From assembly GCF_000332155.1 (NCBI RefSeq), contig NZ_KB235903.1, positions 668,307-715,155 on the forward strand: a DNA stretch of 46,849 nucleotides. The letters are read 5' to 3'. Positions within the stretch are counted from its first letter, which is position 1. The number at the start of each line of letters is the position of its first letter. The stretch is from Kamptonema formosum PCC 6407 (GTDB lineage: Bacteria; Cyanobacteriota; Cyanobacteriia; Cyanobacteriales; Microcoleaceae). Below, piece by piece: positions 35,900 through 45,461 of the stretch. Made by a program: the position numbers and the translations under genes. The notes beneath the pieces are model-generated. The model made no database searches. It saw only the letters and a program-made list of their open reading frames with translations, and was not told the origin of the DNA.

Positions 35900-36584
35900 A
35901 ACCTGCAATTAGCTCGTAAATATACTGTCTCCAGTTATTAGCTTAAATGGGAATGTAGAATTACTGAGAAGTCGGTTGGATTAACCACAGCCTTACCTAA
36001 TAATCTGAGGCTAATAAGTTAATTTTTATTTCTCAACTTAGCTTATAACTAATTAGCTTGAGAAATAGTTACTGTGCGAGCAAGGTAATCGCTTCCAGTC
36101 TATCCCAGCCGCGAAAATCAGAACTTTGCACTCAAAGTTAAACATTTAAAAATAGTAACATTGTTTGAGAAAAGGATTTCGTCACAGTTGATTGAGTCCG
36201 AAGTTGAGAGCGATCGCAAGCCACACTAACTGCCTTATACATATTTTTTTTGTTTTGTCAATGTCTAAATTGCTAATCTTTTTTGAGAAAGGCTAGCACT
36301 TATCTGAAAGAAAGCTGCACTCAATTATGCTTGCTTAAACTTCAAAATGTCATATCGGTGTCACATCTGACTGTGAAGGCAAAACTCAAGAGGTGACAAT
36401 TAAGAGCGTTAAACCTGAGTAAATTTAAGTTAATATAACTTTAATATTCTAACATTCCTGCATCTTACCGATCGCAAGTGTTAACTACAAAAACCAAACT
36501 CATTCATTTTTTAGTTCCATCAGGGTTGCGATCCTCAAGAAAAGCCCCTCTAAAAAATATTAGCAAATAACAGGCTTGAATTCA
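35900..36584. other. Divergent intergenic region before signalling module B
   Basis: These 685 A/T-rich bases have no supported gene. One HIP1 site lies near 36211. AGG (36572-36574) is the only ribosome-binding-like sequence before the kinase ATG at 36585. Promoters for the vMAP gene and the kinase should be here. Confidence 0.5.
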
Positions 36585-38138
36585 ATGCAAATGGTTCATG
36601 GAATGTTTTCAAATTATTTCATTCCTCACGGTCATTGCTACCTCTGGAAACCAGGATTAGTAAGTCTTCACGTCCTGTCTGATGCTCTGATTGCCGCAGC
36701 TTATTTTTTGATTCCCCTCACGCTAATTTATATTGTAAAAAAGCGGAAAGACGTGCCTTTTGACTGGGTTTTCATGTTATTTGGCTCTTTTATTATCTGC
36801 TGCGGCATTACCCATATTATGGAAATATGGACGCTGTGGCATCCTAATTATTGGTTCTCTGGTTTTCTCAAAGCAATTACGGCGCTGATCTCGCTATGTA
36901 CAGCAGCAGTCATCATAGAACTAATTCCCAAAATTTTGGCAATTCCAAGTCCCGCTCAATTGGCAGCGGCAAATCTGTCTTTACAAAATGAAATTGGAGA
37001 ACGCAAACAAGCTCAGGAAGCACTTTCGCAATTGACCCTAGAATTGGAAAAACGGGTACAGGAAAGGACGATGGCTTTAGAACTTGCCAATCAACTTTTG
37101 CAGCGCGAAAATCTCGATCGATCCTTAGCTGAAGATTCATTGCGTTACTCTCAATCTAAACTTCTAGAAAAAACTGATCAGCTAGAAAACACTTTGCAAC
37201 AACTCAAATCCACTCAAACTCAACTGGTGCAAACTGAAAAAATGTCTTCTTTGGGGCAAATGGTAGCTGGCATTGCTCATGAAATTAATAACCCTGTTAA
37301 CTTTATTTATGGTAATCTCAATCCAGCTCAGGAATACATCCAAGAGATGTTGGGATTGATTGAGGTTTATCAAGCCTGTTATCCTCATCCGGCCCCAGAA
37401 ATTCAAGATAAGATTAACGCAATTGAACTTAATTTTATCGTAGAAGACTTACAAAAAATATTTGCTTCTATCAAAATTGGAGCCGAGCGCATCAAGGAAA
37501 TTGTTAAATCTTTACGCACATTTTCCCGGTTAGACGAAGCCGACATGAAAGAAGTAAATATCCATGAAGGTATCGACAGCACTTTAATGATTTTACAGCA
37601 CCGCTTGAAAGAACAGCGAAATCGTCCTTCTATTCAAATCATTAAAGAATATGGAGATTTACCTCTAGTAGAATGTTACGCTGGACAACTAAACCAAGTA
37701 TTTATGAACATTATTTCTAATGCTATTGATGCCTTGGAACAGCTAGCTCAGCACCAGCAGGAGTTATCATTCAAAGACCATTGCCAACAAAATTCCCCTG
37801 AAAACTTATCAGCACTTATTTGTTCAAGACTCACAATTCACATTCGCACGCTTTTAGTTAATAACAAGTGGGTGGAAATTCACATTACTGATAATGGTGT
37901 TGGCATAGCTTCTGACGCAATGTCTAAACTCTACGATCCATTTTATACCAGTAAGCCTATAGGTTATGGTACAGGTTTGGGATTAGCAATTTCTTATCAA
38001 ATTATAAAAACGCATGAAGGCGAGCTACGCTGTATTTCAGAAGTGGGAAAAGGTACGGAGTTTATCATTAAAATTCCCTTAAAGTCACAAATCTACGAAC
38101 AAGCAAACTGTTCAGAAAAAGTCTTGGTAAAGCAGTAA
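36585..38138 (+). CDS. Ethylene-receptor-like histidine kinase, short form
   Basis: A 517-residue membrane kinase. The start at ATG 36585 (MQMVHGMFSNYFIPHGHCYLW) is chosen over TTG 36576. Residues 1-115 are the ETR1-like three-helix domain with all key residues, at positions equal to ETR1 Asp25, Tyr32, Ile35, Pro36, Cys65 and His69: Asp33, Tyr40, Ile43, Pro44, Cys73, His77. It therefore should bind copper and ethylene. A coiled coil (about 120-215) links directly to the kinase, with His232 (GIAHEINNPVNF) and an HATPase domain (NAIDALE, DNGVGI, GTGLGL). There is no GAF, PAS or receiver. The kinase part resembles the REC-kinase at 23858. The next gene begins 101 bp downstream. Confidence 0.92.
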   Translation: MQMVHGMFSNYFIPHGHCYLWKPGLVSLHVLSDALIAAAYFLIPLTLIYIVKKRKDVPFDWVFMLFGSFIICCGITHIMEIWTLWHPNYWFSGFLKAITALISLCTAAVIIELIPKILAIPSPAQLAAANLSLQNEIGERKQAQEALSQLTLELEKRVQERTMALELANQLLQRENLDRSLAEDSLRYSQSKLLEKTDQLENTLQQLKSTQTQLVQTEKMSSLGQMVAGIAHEINNPVNFIYGNLNPAQEYIQEMLGLIEVYQACYPHPAPEIQDKINAIELNFIVEDLQKIFASIKIGAERIKEIVKSLRTFSRLDEADMKEVNIHEGIDSTLMILQHRLKEQRNRPSIQIIKEYGDLPLVECYAGQLNQVFMNIISNAIDALEQLAQHQQELSFKDHCQQNSPENLSALICSRLTIHIRTLLVNNKWVEIHITDNGVGIASDAMSKLYDPFYTSKPIGYGTGLGLAISYQIIKTHEGELRCISEVGKGTEFIIKIPLKSQIYEQANCSEKVLVKQ

Positions 38139-38239
38139 TATTTGGAAGTTTTTGGGCTATTTAGGGTGGTGCATACTAATTAATACGGTTGTATAATGTA
38201 GTTATTGTCCGACTTGATATTATCTTTCAGGAAATATTT

Positions 38240-41200
38240 ATGTGGCAAGTAGTCAAAAACATCTTCGATCCAACTCAGTATATACCGCACGGTCACTGCT
38301 ATCTGTGGCAAACGCCTCTGGTTTGGCTGCACATAACTGGCGACTTTTTAATTGCGTTCGCCTACTTCTCAATTCCGGCGATGCTAATTTACTTTGTTTA
38401 CAAGCGGCGCGACGTTCCTTTTTTAGCAATATTTGCTTTATTTGGTGCATTTATTATTCTCTGCGGCACGGGTCACTTATTAGAAATTTGGACATTGTGG
38501 CATTCTGCTTATTGGCTCTCCGGGATCGAGAAAGCAATTACTGCTCTAGTTTCCTGCTTTACTGCTGGACAGATGGTAACGCTTCTACCGCAGTTTTTAT
38601 CTTTAAAAACTCCTCAAGAATTAGAAGCAATTAATATCAAATTACAGCGGGAAATTGTTGTGCGTGAAGATGCAGAATTAGCTTTGCGCTATGCTTACGA
38701 AAACTTAGAAAACAAAGTGCAAGAACGCACGGCAGAATTAAAAAGAACTAATGATTACTTAGAAGCAGAAATTAGAGAAAGAATTAATGCTGAATCTGCC
38801 TTAAGAGAAAGAGAGATCCGTTTAACAGAACAACAAATTGGCTTACTAGAACTAGCAAAAAGTGACCGCCTTTACGAAGGAAATATCGGCGATGCTTTCA
38901 AAGAAATTACTCAAATAGCAACTCGCACCTTGAATGTCGCTCGTGGTAGCGTTTGGCTTTACAAAGAAGATAAATCAGCGATGTGCTGTGCCGATCTTTA
39001 CGAATTGACAGCTAACCAACATACCCAGAGTGGAGAACTAAGAGTTGTTGATTATCCTAACTATTTTCAAGCTGTAAATGCAGAGCAGTCGATCGTAACA
39101 GTTGATGCTAAAACCGATCCTCGTACTCAAGAGTTTACCGAATCTTATTTAATTCCATTGGGAATCTGCTCCATGTTAGATGTTTCTATTACCCATCAAG
39201 GACAAGTTGTAGGCGTAATTTGTTTAGAACATCAGGGGACACCAAGAAATTGGAAGATCGATGAACAAAACTTCGCTAGTTATTTGGCACAAATGGCAGC
39301 TTTAGCAATGGAATCTCGCGAGCGTAAGGAAGCTGAGAAAGAATTGCGATCTGTTACTGAGCGATTGCAACATTTATTAGCTGCGACTCCGGCAGTTATT
39401 TTTAGCTGTAAATTAGACGGAAATTATGACGTAACATTTGTCAGCGAAAACGTTGTTTCGTTAATTGGCTATGAAGCGCGAGAACTTGTTGATGGTTCCC
39501 TTGATTGGCATAGCCTCGTTCACCCAGAAGATCGAGAAATGGTCGCTACTGCCTACGAACAGCTATTAGAAAAAGAGTCGATCTCTTATGAATACCGGGA
39601 ACAGCACAAAGATGGTAAATATCGGTGGATTTACGATGAGGTTAAGTTGGTCAAAGATGCTGCTGGCGTACCTGTGGAATGTGTTGGTTATGGGGTAGAT
39701 ATTACAGATCGCAAACACGCCGAAGCAGCTTTACAACAGCAACTAAAAAGGGAACGGCTTGTTAATTCCATTCAAGAGCGAATTCGCTCCTCTCTCAACT
39801 TAGAAGAAGTGATGACAATGGCTGTTGAAGAAGTGCGTAAGTTTCTGTCAACAGATCGCACAGTTATTTACCGCTTTAATCAAGATTGGAGCGGATTTAT
39901 AGCCGTTGAGTCAGTAGCAACAGGTGTGATGCAGATTTTGGGAATTGATATTAACGATCCTTGCTTTCGGGAACGCTATATTTCTGTTTACCAACAAGGG
40001 CGTGTTCGAGCTATAGACAATATTTATACGGCTGATATTTCCGAATGCCACATTAATTTACTCAACCAGTTTGAAATTAAAGCCAACCTAGTTGTTCCAA
40101 TTTTACAAGCGGAAAATTTATGGGGCTTACTCATTGCTCATCACTGTTCCAGCCAAAGACAATGGCACTCTTCTGAGATAGAATCTCTTAGACAAATTGC
40201 TGTACAGCTAGCAATAGCTATTCAGCAATGCACGCTATTTGAACAAGCCAAAACTGAAATTGCCGAGCGTAAATTGGCAGAGCAAGCCTTACGAAAAGCT
40301 GTCATAGCTGCTGATGCAGCCAACCTTGCTAAAAGTGAATTCCTCTCTTCTATGAGCCATGAATTGCGTACTCCCCTGAATGCAATTCTGGGATTTAGCC
40401 AAGTGATGGTGCGCGATTCATCTCTAAAAAATGAACATCAGCAACACCTACAAATTATCAATCGTGCGGGCGAACATTTACTTTCGCTAATTAATGATAT
40501 TTTGGAAATGTCCAAAATTGAAGCCGGCAAAAGTCAGCTTAATGAAGCCAGTTTTAATTTAATCCGCCTACTAGGAACTTTAGAAGAGATATTCCGATTG
40601 AAAGCTGAATCTAAAAAATTGCAGCTAATTTTTGATCTGAGTAAAGAAGTACCGCAATTTGTTAAGGGAGATGAGGGAAAATTGCGCCAAGTTTTGATTA
40701 ATCTTGTAGGAAATGCGATCAAATTCACAGAGACTGGTAGCGTTACCTTGCGAGTGAAACTGAAGTCTGAAAATGAGATATCCTCCCTTGCTCTTCCTCT
40801 GCAATTTGAAATAGAAGATACAGGGCCAGGCATTGCAGCAGAAGAAATGAATAAGCTATTTGCACCCTTTGAGCAAACAAAAACTGGTCAGAAATCTCAA
40901 CAGGGAACGGGGTTAGGTTTACCAATTAGTCGCAAATTTGTACAAATGATGGGAGGCGATATTAGCGTTACCAGTACGGTTGGGTTGGGTAGTAAATTTG
41001 CTTTTGATATTCAACTGGATCTGGCAGATCCGATCGGTGTTCAACTGCTTAAACCACAACGCAAAGTAATTGGTTTAGAACCTAATCAACCAGAATACCG
41101 CATCTTGGTGGTGGACGATCGCGCAGATAACTGTTTAGTCATAGATAGATTATTGTCACCACTAGGTCTACTCGTGCGCGAAGCTAGAAATGGTGAAGAA

Positions 41201-41764
41201 GCTATTGCTATATGGGCGGATTGGCAACCGCACTTAATCTGGATGGATATGCAGATGCCGGTGATGAATGGCTATGAAACTACAAAAAAAATTAAAGCTC
41301 ATCCTCTCGGAAAACAAACCATCATTGTCGCTCTGACTGCCAGCGCTTTTGAAGAGGAAAGAAAAACCATTTTAGCCGCTGGGTGTGATGATTTTATGCG
41401 TAAGCCATTCCAGGTAGATATATTATTTAGTAAAATGGAAGAACTTTTAGGAGTGCGCTACATTTACGAAGAACCTATTCCTGTAAAACTCAACACGGAA
41501 ACGGAGAGTGAAATAATTTCCAACAATCAATCTGTAGAATTGCAACTATCCCAAATGCCTCCAGAGTGGGTGGAAAAAATTTATGATGCAGCTAATGAAT
41601 GTTGTGACGACAAAATTCTCCAGTTAAGTGAGGAAATACCTGTAGAATTTTCCTCGGCAGCACAATCTATAACTGCTTTAGCCAAGGATTTCCTATTTGA
41701 TGAAATTATTGAGTTAGCGAAATTGGCACTCAGCATACAGACGGAATCAGACCCCGTGAGTTAA
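38240..41764 (+). CDS. Ethylene-receptor-like hybrid kinase with a cyanobacteriochrome-type GAF
   Basis: A 1174-residue sensor. The start ATG 38240 (MWQVVKNIFDPTQYIPHG) has AGGAAA at 38229-38234. The ETR1-like domain (1-115) is complete: Asp35, Tyr42, Ile45, Pro46, Cys75, His79. A GAF (about 205-365), a PAS (about 370-500, WHSLVHPEDREM), and a second GAF (about 510-690) follow. This GAF has DPCF (Cys575) and the canonical Cys603-His, 28 residues apart, as in dual-cysteine DXCF cyanobacteriochromes such as TePixJ. Then come HisKA with His707, HATPase, a REC with Asp1003 and the same helical tail as the kinase at 18281. Synechocystis SynEtr1/UirS combines the same two senses. The adenylate cyclase gene begins 35 bp later. 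Confidence 0.92.
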   Translation: MWQVVKNIFDPTQYIPHGHCYLWQTPLVWLHITGDFLIAFAYFSIPAMLIYFVYKRRDVPFLAIFALFGAFIILCGTGHLLEIWTLWHSAYWLSGIEKAITALVSCFTAGQMVTLLPQFLSLKTPQELEAINIKLQREIVVREDAELALRYAYENLENKVQERTAELKRTNDYLEAEIRERINAESALREREIRLTEQQIGLLELAKSDRLYEGNIGDAFKEITQIATRTLNVARGSVWLYKEDKSAMCCADLYELTANQHTQSGELRVVDYPNYFQAVNAEQSIVTVDAKTDPRTQEFTESYLIPLGICSMLDVSITHQGQVVGVICLEHQGTPRNWKIDEQNFASYLAQMAALAMESRERKEAEKELRSVTERLQHLLAATPAVIFSCKLDGNYDVTFVSENVVSLIGYEARELVDGSLDWHSLVHPEDREMVATAYEQLLEKESISYEYREQHKDGKYRWIYDEVKLVKDAAGVPVECVGYGVDITDRKHAEAALQQQLKRERLVNSIQERIRSSLNLEEVMTMAVEEVRKFLSTDRTVIYRFNQDWSGFIAVESVATGVMQILGIDINDPCFRERYISVYQQGRVRAIDNIYTADISECHINLLNQFEIKANLVVPILQAENLWGLLIAHHCSSQRQWHSSEIESLRQIAVQLAIAIQQCTLFEQAKTEIAERKLAEQALRKAVIAADAANLAKSEFLSSMSHELRTPLNAILGFSQVMVRDSSLKNEHQQHLQIINRAGEHLLSLINDILEMSKIEAGKSQLNEASFNLIRLLGTLEEIFRLKAESKKLQLIFDLSKEVPQFVKGDEGKLRQVLINLVGNAIKFTETGSVTLRVKLKSENEISSLALPLQFEIEDTGPGIAAEEMNKLFAPFEQTKTGQKSQQGTGLGLPISRKFVQMMGGDISVTSTVGLGSKFAFDIQLDLADPIGVQLLKPQRKVIGLEPNQPEYRILVVDDRADNCLVIDRLLSPLGLLVREARNGEEAIAIWADWQPHLIWMDMQMPVMNGYETTKKIKAHPLGKQTIIVALTASAFEEERKTILAAGCDDFMRKPFQVDILFSKMEELLGVRYIYEEPIPVKLNTETESEIISNNQSVELQLSQMPPEWVEKIYDAANECCDDKILQLSEEIPVEFSSAAQSITALAKDFLFDEIIELAKLALSIQTESDPVS

Positions 41765-41799
41765 TATCTTTTCATCAACAAATTTATCTAACTAATGGC

Positions 41800-42936
41800 A
41801 TGGACAGCAATCAAGCTTCTACAATTCAAGCCAGTATTCTCGTAGTTGACGATACGCCTGATAATGTGAGGCTTTTATCTACAATCCTGACTGAGGAAGG
41901 GTATCAAGTTCGCAAAGCACTAAACGGACAAAGGGCCTTGACAACAATACAGGAGTTTCCGCCCGCTTTGATTTTGCTGGACGTAATGATGCCAGATATG
42001 AATGGCTATGAGGTGTGTAAAAAATTAAAAGATTCACCACAAACCTCATCGATTCCAGTGATTTTCTTAAGCGCGTTGGATCATGTCTTAGATAAGGTAA
42101 AAGCTTTTGAAGTGGGAGGTGTTGATTATATTACAAAACCTTTTCAAGAGCGGGAAGTGTTGGTGCGAGTTGCCAATCAATTAATGATTCAAAATCAGCA
42201 ACGGTTACTCCAAGAGCAAACTAAACAACTACAAGAGTGTGTTGGGCGATTGCAAAGCGAAATTCAAGAACGACAAAGGGCAGAACTAGCCTTACGCATT
42301 GCTAAAAAAAAGTCCGATCATTTATTGCTAAATATTTTACCAGCCGCGATAGTTGAAAACTTGAAAAAAGGCGCAGGTTCTGCTGCCGAGAGATTTGATT
42401 CAGCCACAGTTCTTTTTGCTGATATTGTCGATTTTACCTCTATGGCTGCTAGGACTTCACCTCTAGAATTAGTAAGTTTATTGAACCAGATTTTTTCAAG
42501 ATTTGACCAGCTAACTGAAAAACACGGTTTGGAGAAAATTAAAACAATTGGAGATGCTTATATGGTCGCAGGGGGGTTGCCTATACCCAGATTAGATCAT
42601 CTAGAAGCGATCGCTAACATGGCTTTGGATATGCAGTCAGCGATCGGCGATTTTAAAACCGATCTCGATCGACCTTTTCAAATTCGGATTGGCATTCATA
42701 CAGGGCCAGTGGTTGCTGGCGTGATTGGTACAAAAAAATTTACTTACGATTTGTGGGGGGATACCGTTAATGTTGCTTTTCGGATGGAATCTCAAGGATT
42801 ACCAGGATACATTCAAGTTACTGCTGCTATTTACGATCGCTTAAAAGATGAGTATGTATTTGAGGAACGGGGTACGATTACCGTTAAAGGTAAAGGAGAG
42901 ATGATTACCTATTGGCTAAAAGCTAAAAAAAGTTAG
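41800..42936 (+). CDS. Response regulator with class III adenylate cyclase domain
   Basis: A 378-residue REC-cyclase. The receiver (about 12-130) has Asp61 (LLDVMMP), followed by a coiled coil (about 135-175) and the cyclase domain (about 190-375). Metal Asps are Asp208 and probably Asp252 (FADIVDFT, TIGDAYM). Adenine-selecting Lys248 (KIKTIGD) and Asp317 (YDLWGD) and the transition-state Asn324 and Arg328 (NVAFRM) are present, so it should make cAMP rather than cGMP. Its start resembles that of the GGDEF-EAL regulator at 22019. The gene follows the hybrid kinase directly, which is probably its phosphodonor. Confidence 0.94.
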   Translation: MDSNQASTIQASILVVDDTPDNVRLLSTILTEEGYQVRKALNGQRALTTIQEFPPALILLDVMMPDMNGYEVCKKLKDSPQTSSIPVIFLSALDHVLDKVKAFEVGGVDYITKPFQEREVLVRVANQLMIQNQQRLLQEQTKQLQECVGRLQSEIQERQRAELALRIAKKKSDHLLLNILPAAIVENLKKGAGSAAERFDSATVLFADIVDFTSMAARTSPLELVSLLNQIFSRFDQLTEKHGLEKIKTIGDAYMVAGGLPIPRLDHLEAIANMALDMQSAIGDFKTDLDRPFQIRIGIHTGPVVAGVIGTKKFTYDLWGDTVNVAFRMESQGLPGYIQVTAAIYDRLKDEYVFEERGTITVKGKGEMITYWLKAKKS

Positions 42937-43204
42937 TTTGTATCGTTGCCGCTGCCACCGATGAGAAATCGCACCCAGCAACCCAGCTCATCTATTGTCT
43001 TGCCCGTCAGCTACCAAATTCCCACTCAAAACTTAAAATTCCCCTTGCTGTTGTAAAGATTTCCCCTTATAATTATGAGCAGCGGTAAAGAAACGTAAAG
43101 TATATTCACAATCCACTCATTTTTTGCTAACGCAGAGCTATGAGGTGGGAAGCTGTGATTAGAAAAACGTCCGTTGTAATCATACCCATTTGGAGAGTCT
43201 GACA

Positions 43205-44263
43205 ATGACAATCGCAGTCGGACGCGCCCAGAACGAACGAGGTCTATTTGATGCCCTCGACGACTGGCTCAAGCGCGATCGCTTCGTTTTCATCGGCTGG
43301 AGCGGCTTGCTCCTCTTCCCCTGCGCCTTCTTCGCCATCGGCGGTTGGCTGACCGGCACCACCTTCGTTACCTCCTGGTATACTCACGGTCTAGCTAGCT
43401 CCTACCTCGAAGGCGCTAACTTCCTCACCGTCGCCGTTTCCACCCCCGCTAACAGTCTGGGTCACTCCCTGCTGTTCCTCTGGGGCCCGGAAGCTCAATG
43501 GGACTTCACACGCTGGTGTCAACTCGGCGGCCTGTGGGCATTCATCGCCCTACACGGCGCATTCGCCCTGATTGGCTTCTGTCTGCGTCAGATTGAAATT
43601 GCCCGTCTCGTAGGCATTCGTCCCTACAACGCTCTAGCTTTCACCGGCCCGATTGCCGTATTCGTCTCGGTGTTCTTAATGTACCCCTTGGGACAATCCG
43701 GCTGGTTCTTCGCCCCTAGCTTCGGCGTAGCAGCAATTTTCCGCTTTTTGTTATTCCTGCAAGGTTTTCACAACTGGACGCTCAACCCCTTCCACATGAT
43801 GGGCGTAGCTGGAATCTTGGGTGGTGCTTTACTTTGCGCCATTCACGGTGCCACAGTAGAAAATACACTGTTTGAAGACGGCGATGGTGCTAACACCTTC
43901 CGCGCCTTCAACCCAACCCAAGCTGAAGAAACTTACAGCATGGTGACAGCGAACCGTTTTTGGTCGCAAATCTTCGGAATTGCATTCTCCAACAAGCGTT
44001 GGCTGCACTTCTTCATGTTGTTTGTGCCCGTCACTGGCTTGTGGATGAGCTCTATTGGTATCGTCGGTTTGGCTTTGAACTTGCGGGCTTACGATTTCGT
44101 CTCCCAAGAGTTGCGAGCTGCTGAAGATCCTGAGTTTGAAACGTTCTACACTAAGAACATTCTGCTTAATGAGGGTATCCGCGCTTGGATGGCTCCTCAA
44201 GACCAACCGCACGAAAACTTCATCTTCCCTGAAGAAGTTCTTCCTCGCGGTAACGCTTTGTAA
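43205..44263 (+). CDS. psbD: Photosystem II D2 protein, single-gene copy
   Basis: D2 is one of the two reaction-centre proteins of photosystem II and binds P680, pheophytin, Q(A) and the non-haem iron. The 352 residues from ATG 43205 ([15 protein letters not shown]) are the exact family length; GGAG at 43192-43195 supports the start. Visible are RPYNALAF with the redox Tyr(D), [14 protein letters not shown] with two conserved His, and a complete C-terminus ending PRGNAL. Codons strongly favour C in third position, unlike the neighbouring A/T-rich signalling genes, as expected for high expression. psbC does not follow; a terminator comes 84 bp after the stop. This is therefore probably the second, monocistronic psbD copy many cyanobacteria keep for high light. 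Confidence 0.97.
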   Translation: MTIAVGRAQNERGLFDALDDWLKRDRFVFIGWSGLLLFPCAFFAIGGWLTGTTFVTSWYTHGLASSYLEGANFLTVAVSTPANSLGHSLLFLWGPEAQWDFTRWCQLGGLWAFIALHGAFALIGFCLRQIEIARLVGIRPYNALAFTGPIAVFVSVFLMYPLGQSGWFFAPSFGVAAIFRFLLFLQGFHNWTLNPFHMMGVAGILGGALLCAIHGATVENTLFEDGDGANTFRAFNPTQAEETYSMVTANRFWSQIFGIAFSNKRWLHFFMLFVPVTGLWMSSIGIVGLALNLRAYDFVSQELRAAEDPEFETFYTKNILLNEGIRAWMAPQDQPHENFIFPEEVLPRGNAL

Positions 44264-44347
44264 GAATTCTTCACTCTTCTAGGCTCAAAGCCTTTTAGAA
44301 ACAAAAAATTCAGGATGAAACTGTTTACACTTCACCCTTAATACTTT

Positions 44348-44381
44348 TAAAGTCCTTGCTTTTTAGCAGGGACTTTATTAT
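44348..44381 (+). terminator. Hairpin terminator after psbD
   Basis: TAAAGTCCTTGCT (44348-44360) pairs with AGCAGGGACTTTA (44365-44377) across a TTTT loop, with one G-U pair, and TTATTATTG follows. It confirms psbD is transcribed without psbC. Confidence 0.8.
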
Positions 44382-44385
44382 TGTT

Positions 44386-44420
44386 GTTAACAGTTAACCG
44401 TTAACCGTTAACTGTTAACA
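44386..44420. repeat. STRR: five heptamers GTTAACA/C/T
   Basis: GTTAACA, GTTAACC twice, GTTAACT and GTTAACA lie between the psbD terminator and the end of the superoxide dismutase gene, 4 bp from its stop. It is the same family as at 10619, 17269 and 25123. Confidence 0.88.
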
Positions 44421-44424
44421 AATA

Positions 44425-45183
44425 CTAACCGATCGCTTGCTCATACCGCTGGTTAATTGCCGGCCAGTTGACAACATTCCACCATGCTTTTAGATAATCG
44501 CCGCGCAGGTTTTGATATTTAAGATAATAGGCGTGTTCCCAAACATCGTTCCCCATAATTGGATAGTTGCCTTCCATCAAAGGACTGTCTTGATTTGCGG
44601 TAGTTGTAATCTCAAGTCTGCCGTTTTTATTGCGTACTAACCAAACCCAACCGCTCCCAAAACGTTTTGTGCCTGCGTCGTTAAACTGTTGTTTAAAGGC
44701 ATCAACACTACCGAAGGTTTGGTTAATTGCAGTTGCGATCGCGCCCGTTGGTTCACCTCCGCCTTTGGGACTCATAATTTCCCAAAACATGGTATGATTA
44801 ACATGACCGCCACCATTGTTACGAACTACTGTGCGAATATCCTCCGGTACGCTATTGATGTCTCGCAACAATGCCTCAGCACTCTTTCCTTTCAGTTGCG
44901 AGTGTTTGTTAATAGCATCGTTCAGATTTTTGACATAGGCGGCGTGGTGTTTATCGTGGTGAAATTGCATAGTTCGCGCATCGATGTGCGGTTCTAGAGC
45001 ATTGTATTCATAAGGTAAAGGTGGTAAAGTGAAACCAGTTTGGCTTTGAGCTAAGATATCCTCCTGTTTAGGGGTAGGTTGGGGTCGAGACAAATTGCTT
45101 CCCGATGCTTGGCAAGCACCAAACGTAGCTGCTCCAACGCTGGCGCTCAGTAAATACAAGAAATTTCGACGCTTAAGACTCAT
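44425..45183 (-). CDS. sodA: Manganese superoxide dismutase, exported and probably lipid-anchored
   Basis: Converts superoxide to hydrogen peroxide and oxygen. The start is ATG 45183 ([12 protein letters not shown]); an in-frame start five codons upstream has no support. Residues 1-24 are a signal with twin arginines ([14 protein letters not shown]) and a Cys at 24 (ATFGAC) that could be a lipobox, although Phe at -3 is unusual. The mature part has the metal ligands EPHID, NHTMFW and [12 protein letters not shown] after MSPK and NQDSPLMEG favour the Mn type. The protein probably faces the periplasm or thylakoid lumen, as described for membrane-bound Mn-SODs in filamentous cyanobacteria. Confidence 0.9.
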   Translation of the reverse strand: MSLKRRNFLYLLSASVGAATFGACQASGSNLSRPQPTPKQEDILAQSQTGFTLPPLPYEYNALEPHIDARTMQFHHDKHHAAYVKNLNDAINKHSQLKGKSAEALLRDINSVPEDIRTVVRNNGGGHVNHTMFWEIMSPKGGGEPTGAIATAINQTFGSVDAFKQQFNDAGTKRFGSGWVWLVRNKNGRLEITTTANQDSPLMEGNYPIMGNDVWEHAYYLKYQNLRGDYLKAWWNVVNWPAINQRYEQAIG

Positions 45184-45379
45184 AATGATATACGACACTG
45201 CATTGTGCTAACTGTTTTATCTTATTTAAGGATAAATCCTGCTGTGTCGGCCAAAAGACATACTGCGCTTATTTTTATTCTGAAAAAATAATATTATCTC
45301 ATCCTTTTGACATAGAGCTTCAATGTTATTGCGATCGCACATAACCTCCACACATGAGCTCATCTGCGATCGCAATAAA

Positions 45380-45412
45380 ATTAGGCGGGGTTTTCACCCC
45401 GTCCGACGCTGA
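45380..45412 (-). terminator. Candidate hairpin after the CBS-CP12 gene
   Basis: On the minus strand CGGGGTGAAAACCCCG is a short stem-loop followed by a T-rich stretch (TAATTTTATT). It lies about 50 bp past the CBS-CP12 stop. The sequence also resembles a common cyanobacterial intergenic repeat, so its use as a terminator is uncertain. Confidence 0.4.
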
Positions 45413-45461
45413 AGTTACCAATATTCAATTCTTGTGGTAATCGTTAACTTCCTAAACTCGA

